The notes under the pieces are model-generated. The model ran no database searches. It worked only from the letters and a program-made list of their open reading frames with translations, and was not told the origin of the DNA. DNA of 7,334 nucleotides from Acidobacteriaceae bacterium (GTDB taxonomy: Bacteria; Acidobacteriota; Vicinamibacteria; Vicinamibacterales; CAVVIG01): the NCBI GenBank assembly GCA_031274845.1, contig JAISPN010000070.1, forward strand, positions 1 to 7,334. The letters run 5' to 3'. How positions within the stretch are numbered: position 1 is the stretch's first letter; each line of letters opens with the position of its first letter. Below, piece by piece: positions 6,529 through 7,334 of the stretch. The position numbers and the translations under genes were made by a program.

Positions 6529-6532
6529 ATGC

Positions 6533-7334
6533 ATGTCACGTCCGCTTGTTGCCGCGCTGATCCTTCTGGGAGTTAGCGTCACGGCTCGTCCCGTCACGAC
6601 CGACACACTCTCCCCGCTCGAAACCGTGTTAGCGCACCCGCCGGCGGCAATCACGCGCCCCGGTCTCGAAGACACGCTGCCAGCCGTCAGCGCCTTCTAC
6701 CAGACGCGCGACTACCAACCGGTCTGGACCAACGCCACCGGCCTGACGCCCGCGGGCGAACGCGTGATGCGGACGCTCGCGCGCGCGAATGAAGATGGCC
6801 TGAACCCGGAAGACTACGACCCGGCCCTGCTTGCAAGTCTCGCGGCCGCGCACACCGCGGACAGCGCCGCCACATTAGAGATCGTGCTTTCAAGCGTCGC
6901 CGTGCGGTTTGCGAACGACATCGGATGGGGCATCACGGTGCCGTCAGAAGTCGATCGCGCCAACTCGTACAACGTCCGGCCGTTCGATGCCAGCGCCGTG
7001 TTGAACAACATCTCGACCGCGGACGATCCGGGAGACGCGCTCCAGCAGTACGCGCCGCCGTCGTTCGTCTACGGTCTGGTGAAACAGGCGCTCGCCGACC
7101 TGCGCGACCAGCGCGCGCGCGGCGGCTGGACGCATGCGACGGCGGGACCGACGCTTCGCAAAAACGATCGCGGTCCACGGGTCGCCGAACTGCGCGCGAT
7201 CTTGATGGAACGTGGCGATCTGCCAAAAGGTCCGGCGGACGATCGGTTCGACGCCGCGCTCGTCGAGGGGCTCAAGCGCTTTCAGGATCGCCACGGGCTT
7301 GGCGCCGACGGCATCTACGGCAAGAACGTGCTGT
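6533..7334 (+). CDS. L,D-transpeptidase, YcbB/LdtD family, N-terminal part (gene runs off right edge)
   Basis: Periplasmic peptidoglycan cross-linking enzyme of the YcbB type, which forms 3-3 (mDap-mDap) links between stem peptides. 267 residues are visible without a stop; the family is usually about 500-600 long, so the catalytic YkuD domain with its Cys/His pair is expected beyond the window and cannot be confirmed here. A signal peptide covers about residues 1-18 (MSRPLVAALILLGVSVTA). The scaffold domain (about 48-200) shows AFYQTRDYQPVW, LTPAGERVMRTLARANEDGLNPEDY and, at its end, YGLVKQALADLRDQRARGGW. A peptidoglycan-binding type 1 domain follows (about 207-267) with LRKNDRGPRVAELRAIL, then FDAALVEGLKRFQDRHGLGADGIYG. 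The start is well supported by GGAGG. It is transcribed away from the efflux operon. Alternatives: a peptidoglycan-binding protein without the catalytic domain cannot be excluded from this fragment. Confidence 0.87.
   Translation, partial: MSRPLVAALILLGVSVTARPVTTDTLSPLETVLAHPPAAITRPGLEDTLPAVSAFYQTRDYQPVWTNATGLTPAGERVMRTLARANEDGLNPEDYDPALLASLAAAHTADSAATLEIVLSSVAVRFANDIGWGITVPSEVDRANSYNVRPFDASAVLNNISTADDPGDALQQYAPPSFVYGLVKQALADLRDQRARGGWTHATAGPTLRKNDRGPRVAELRAILMERGDLPKGPADDRFDAALVEGLKRFQDRHGLGADGIYGKNVL

Larger units (their letters stand above)
6333..6532. other. Divergent intergenic region between efflux operon and L,D-transpeptidase gene
   Basis: Two hundred bases without a gene, less GC-rich in the middle than the flanking coding DNA. 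It must contain the promoters of both transcription units. It holds a plus-strand sigma-70-like element, a GATAAT hexamer at 6471-6476, short inverted repeats and three copies of CTTGAA (two direct, one inverted). I could not find a convincing minus-strand promoter; AATACT read leftward around 6391-6396 is a weak -10 candidate without a good -35. Confidence 0.7.

Overview
The window is a GC-rich bacterial fragment, dense with genes and with almost no non-coding DNA apart from one 200-bp divergent intergenic region. It carries five genes on the minus strand, reading leftward from about 6332 off the left edge, and one gene on the plus strand that starts at 6533 and runs off the right edge. The organism is Gram-negative, because it has a complete tripartite efflux system with an outer-membrane channel. 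The style of the proteins suggests Acidobacteriota, possibly the Vicinamibacteria group: the RND pump has an 'SRVIDN' TM4 motif, the outer-membrane protein has a 'GLRSQLDVNFAEVNVSDAKL' type segment, and there is a single-domain receiver of the 'CDRDLSGETW ... KPYD' type. This assignment comes from memory of family sequences, not from a search.

Layout, in the direction of transcription of the minus-strand cluster: a stand-alone receiver-domain protein (6332-5871); after a 31-bp gap, an RraA-fold / HMG-aldolase-like protein (5839-5099); overlapping it by 4 bp (ATGA), a periplasmic membrane fusion protein (5102-3864); after 22 bp, an RND inner-membrane pump of 1058 residues (3841-665); overlapping it by 4 bp (ATGA), a TolC-like outer-membrane factor whose C-terminal half lies outside the window (668 to beyond 1). 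The spacing indicates one operon. The last three genes form a standard MFP-RND-OMF efflux machine. The unusual parts are the two upstream genes, a receiver and an RraA-family enzyme, which appear to be co-transcribed with the pump; the RraA-family gene is probably also translationally coupled to it.

The divergent gene on the right encodes the N-terminal two thirds or less of a YcbB/LdtD-type L,D-transpeptidase: signal peptide, scaffold domain and peptidoglycan-binding domain are visible, and the catalytic YkuD domain should follow beyond the edge. The 200 bp between the two transcription units contain a plausible sigma-70-like promoter for the transpeptidase and several short repeats that may be operator sites.

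The most interesting signals are (i) the coupling of an RraA-fold enzyme and a lone receiver to an RND efflux operon, (ii) a remodelled proton relay in the RND pump (Asp-Asn instead of Asp-Asp in TM4, Ser instead of Lys in TM10, and an extra Arg in TM4), and (iii) repeated CTTGAA elements in the divergent promoter region. I see no mobile element, CRISPR array, tRNA, rRNA or clear terminator.
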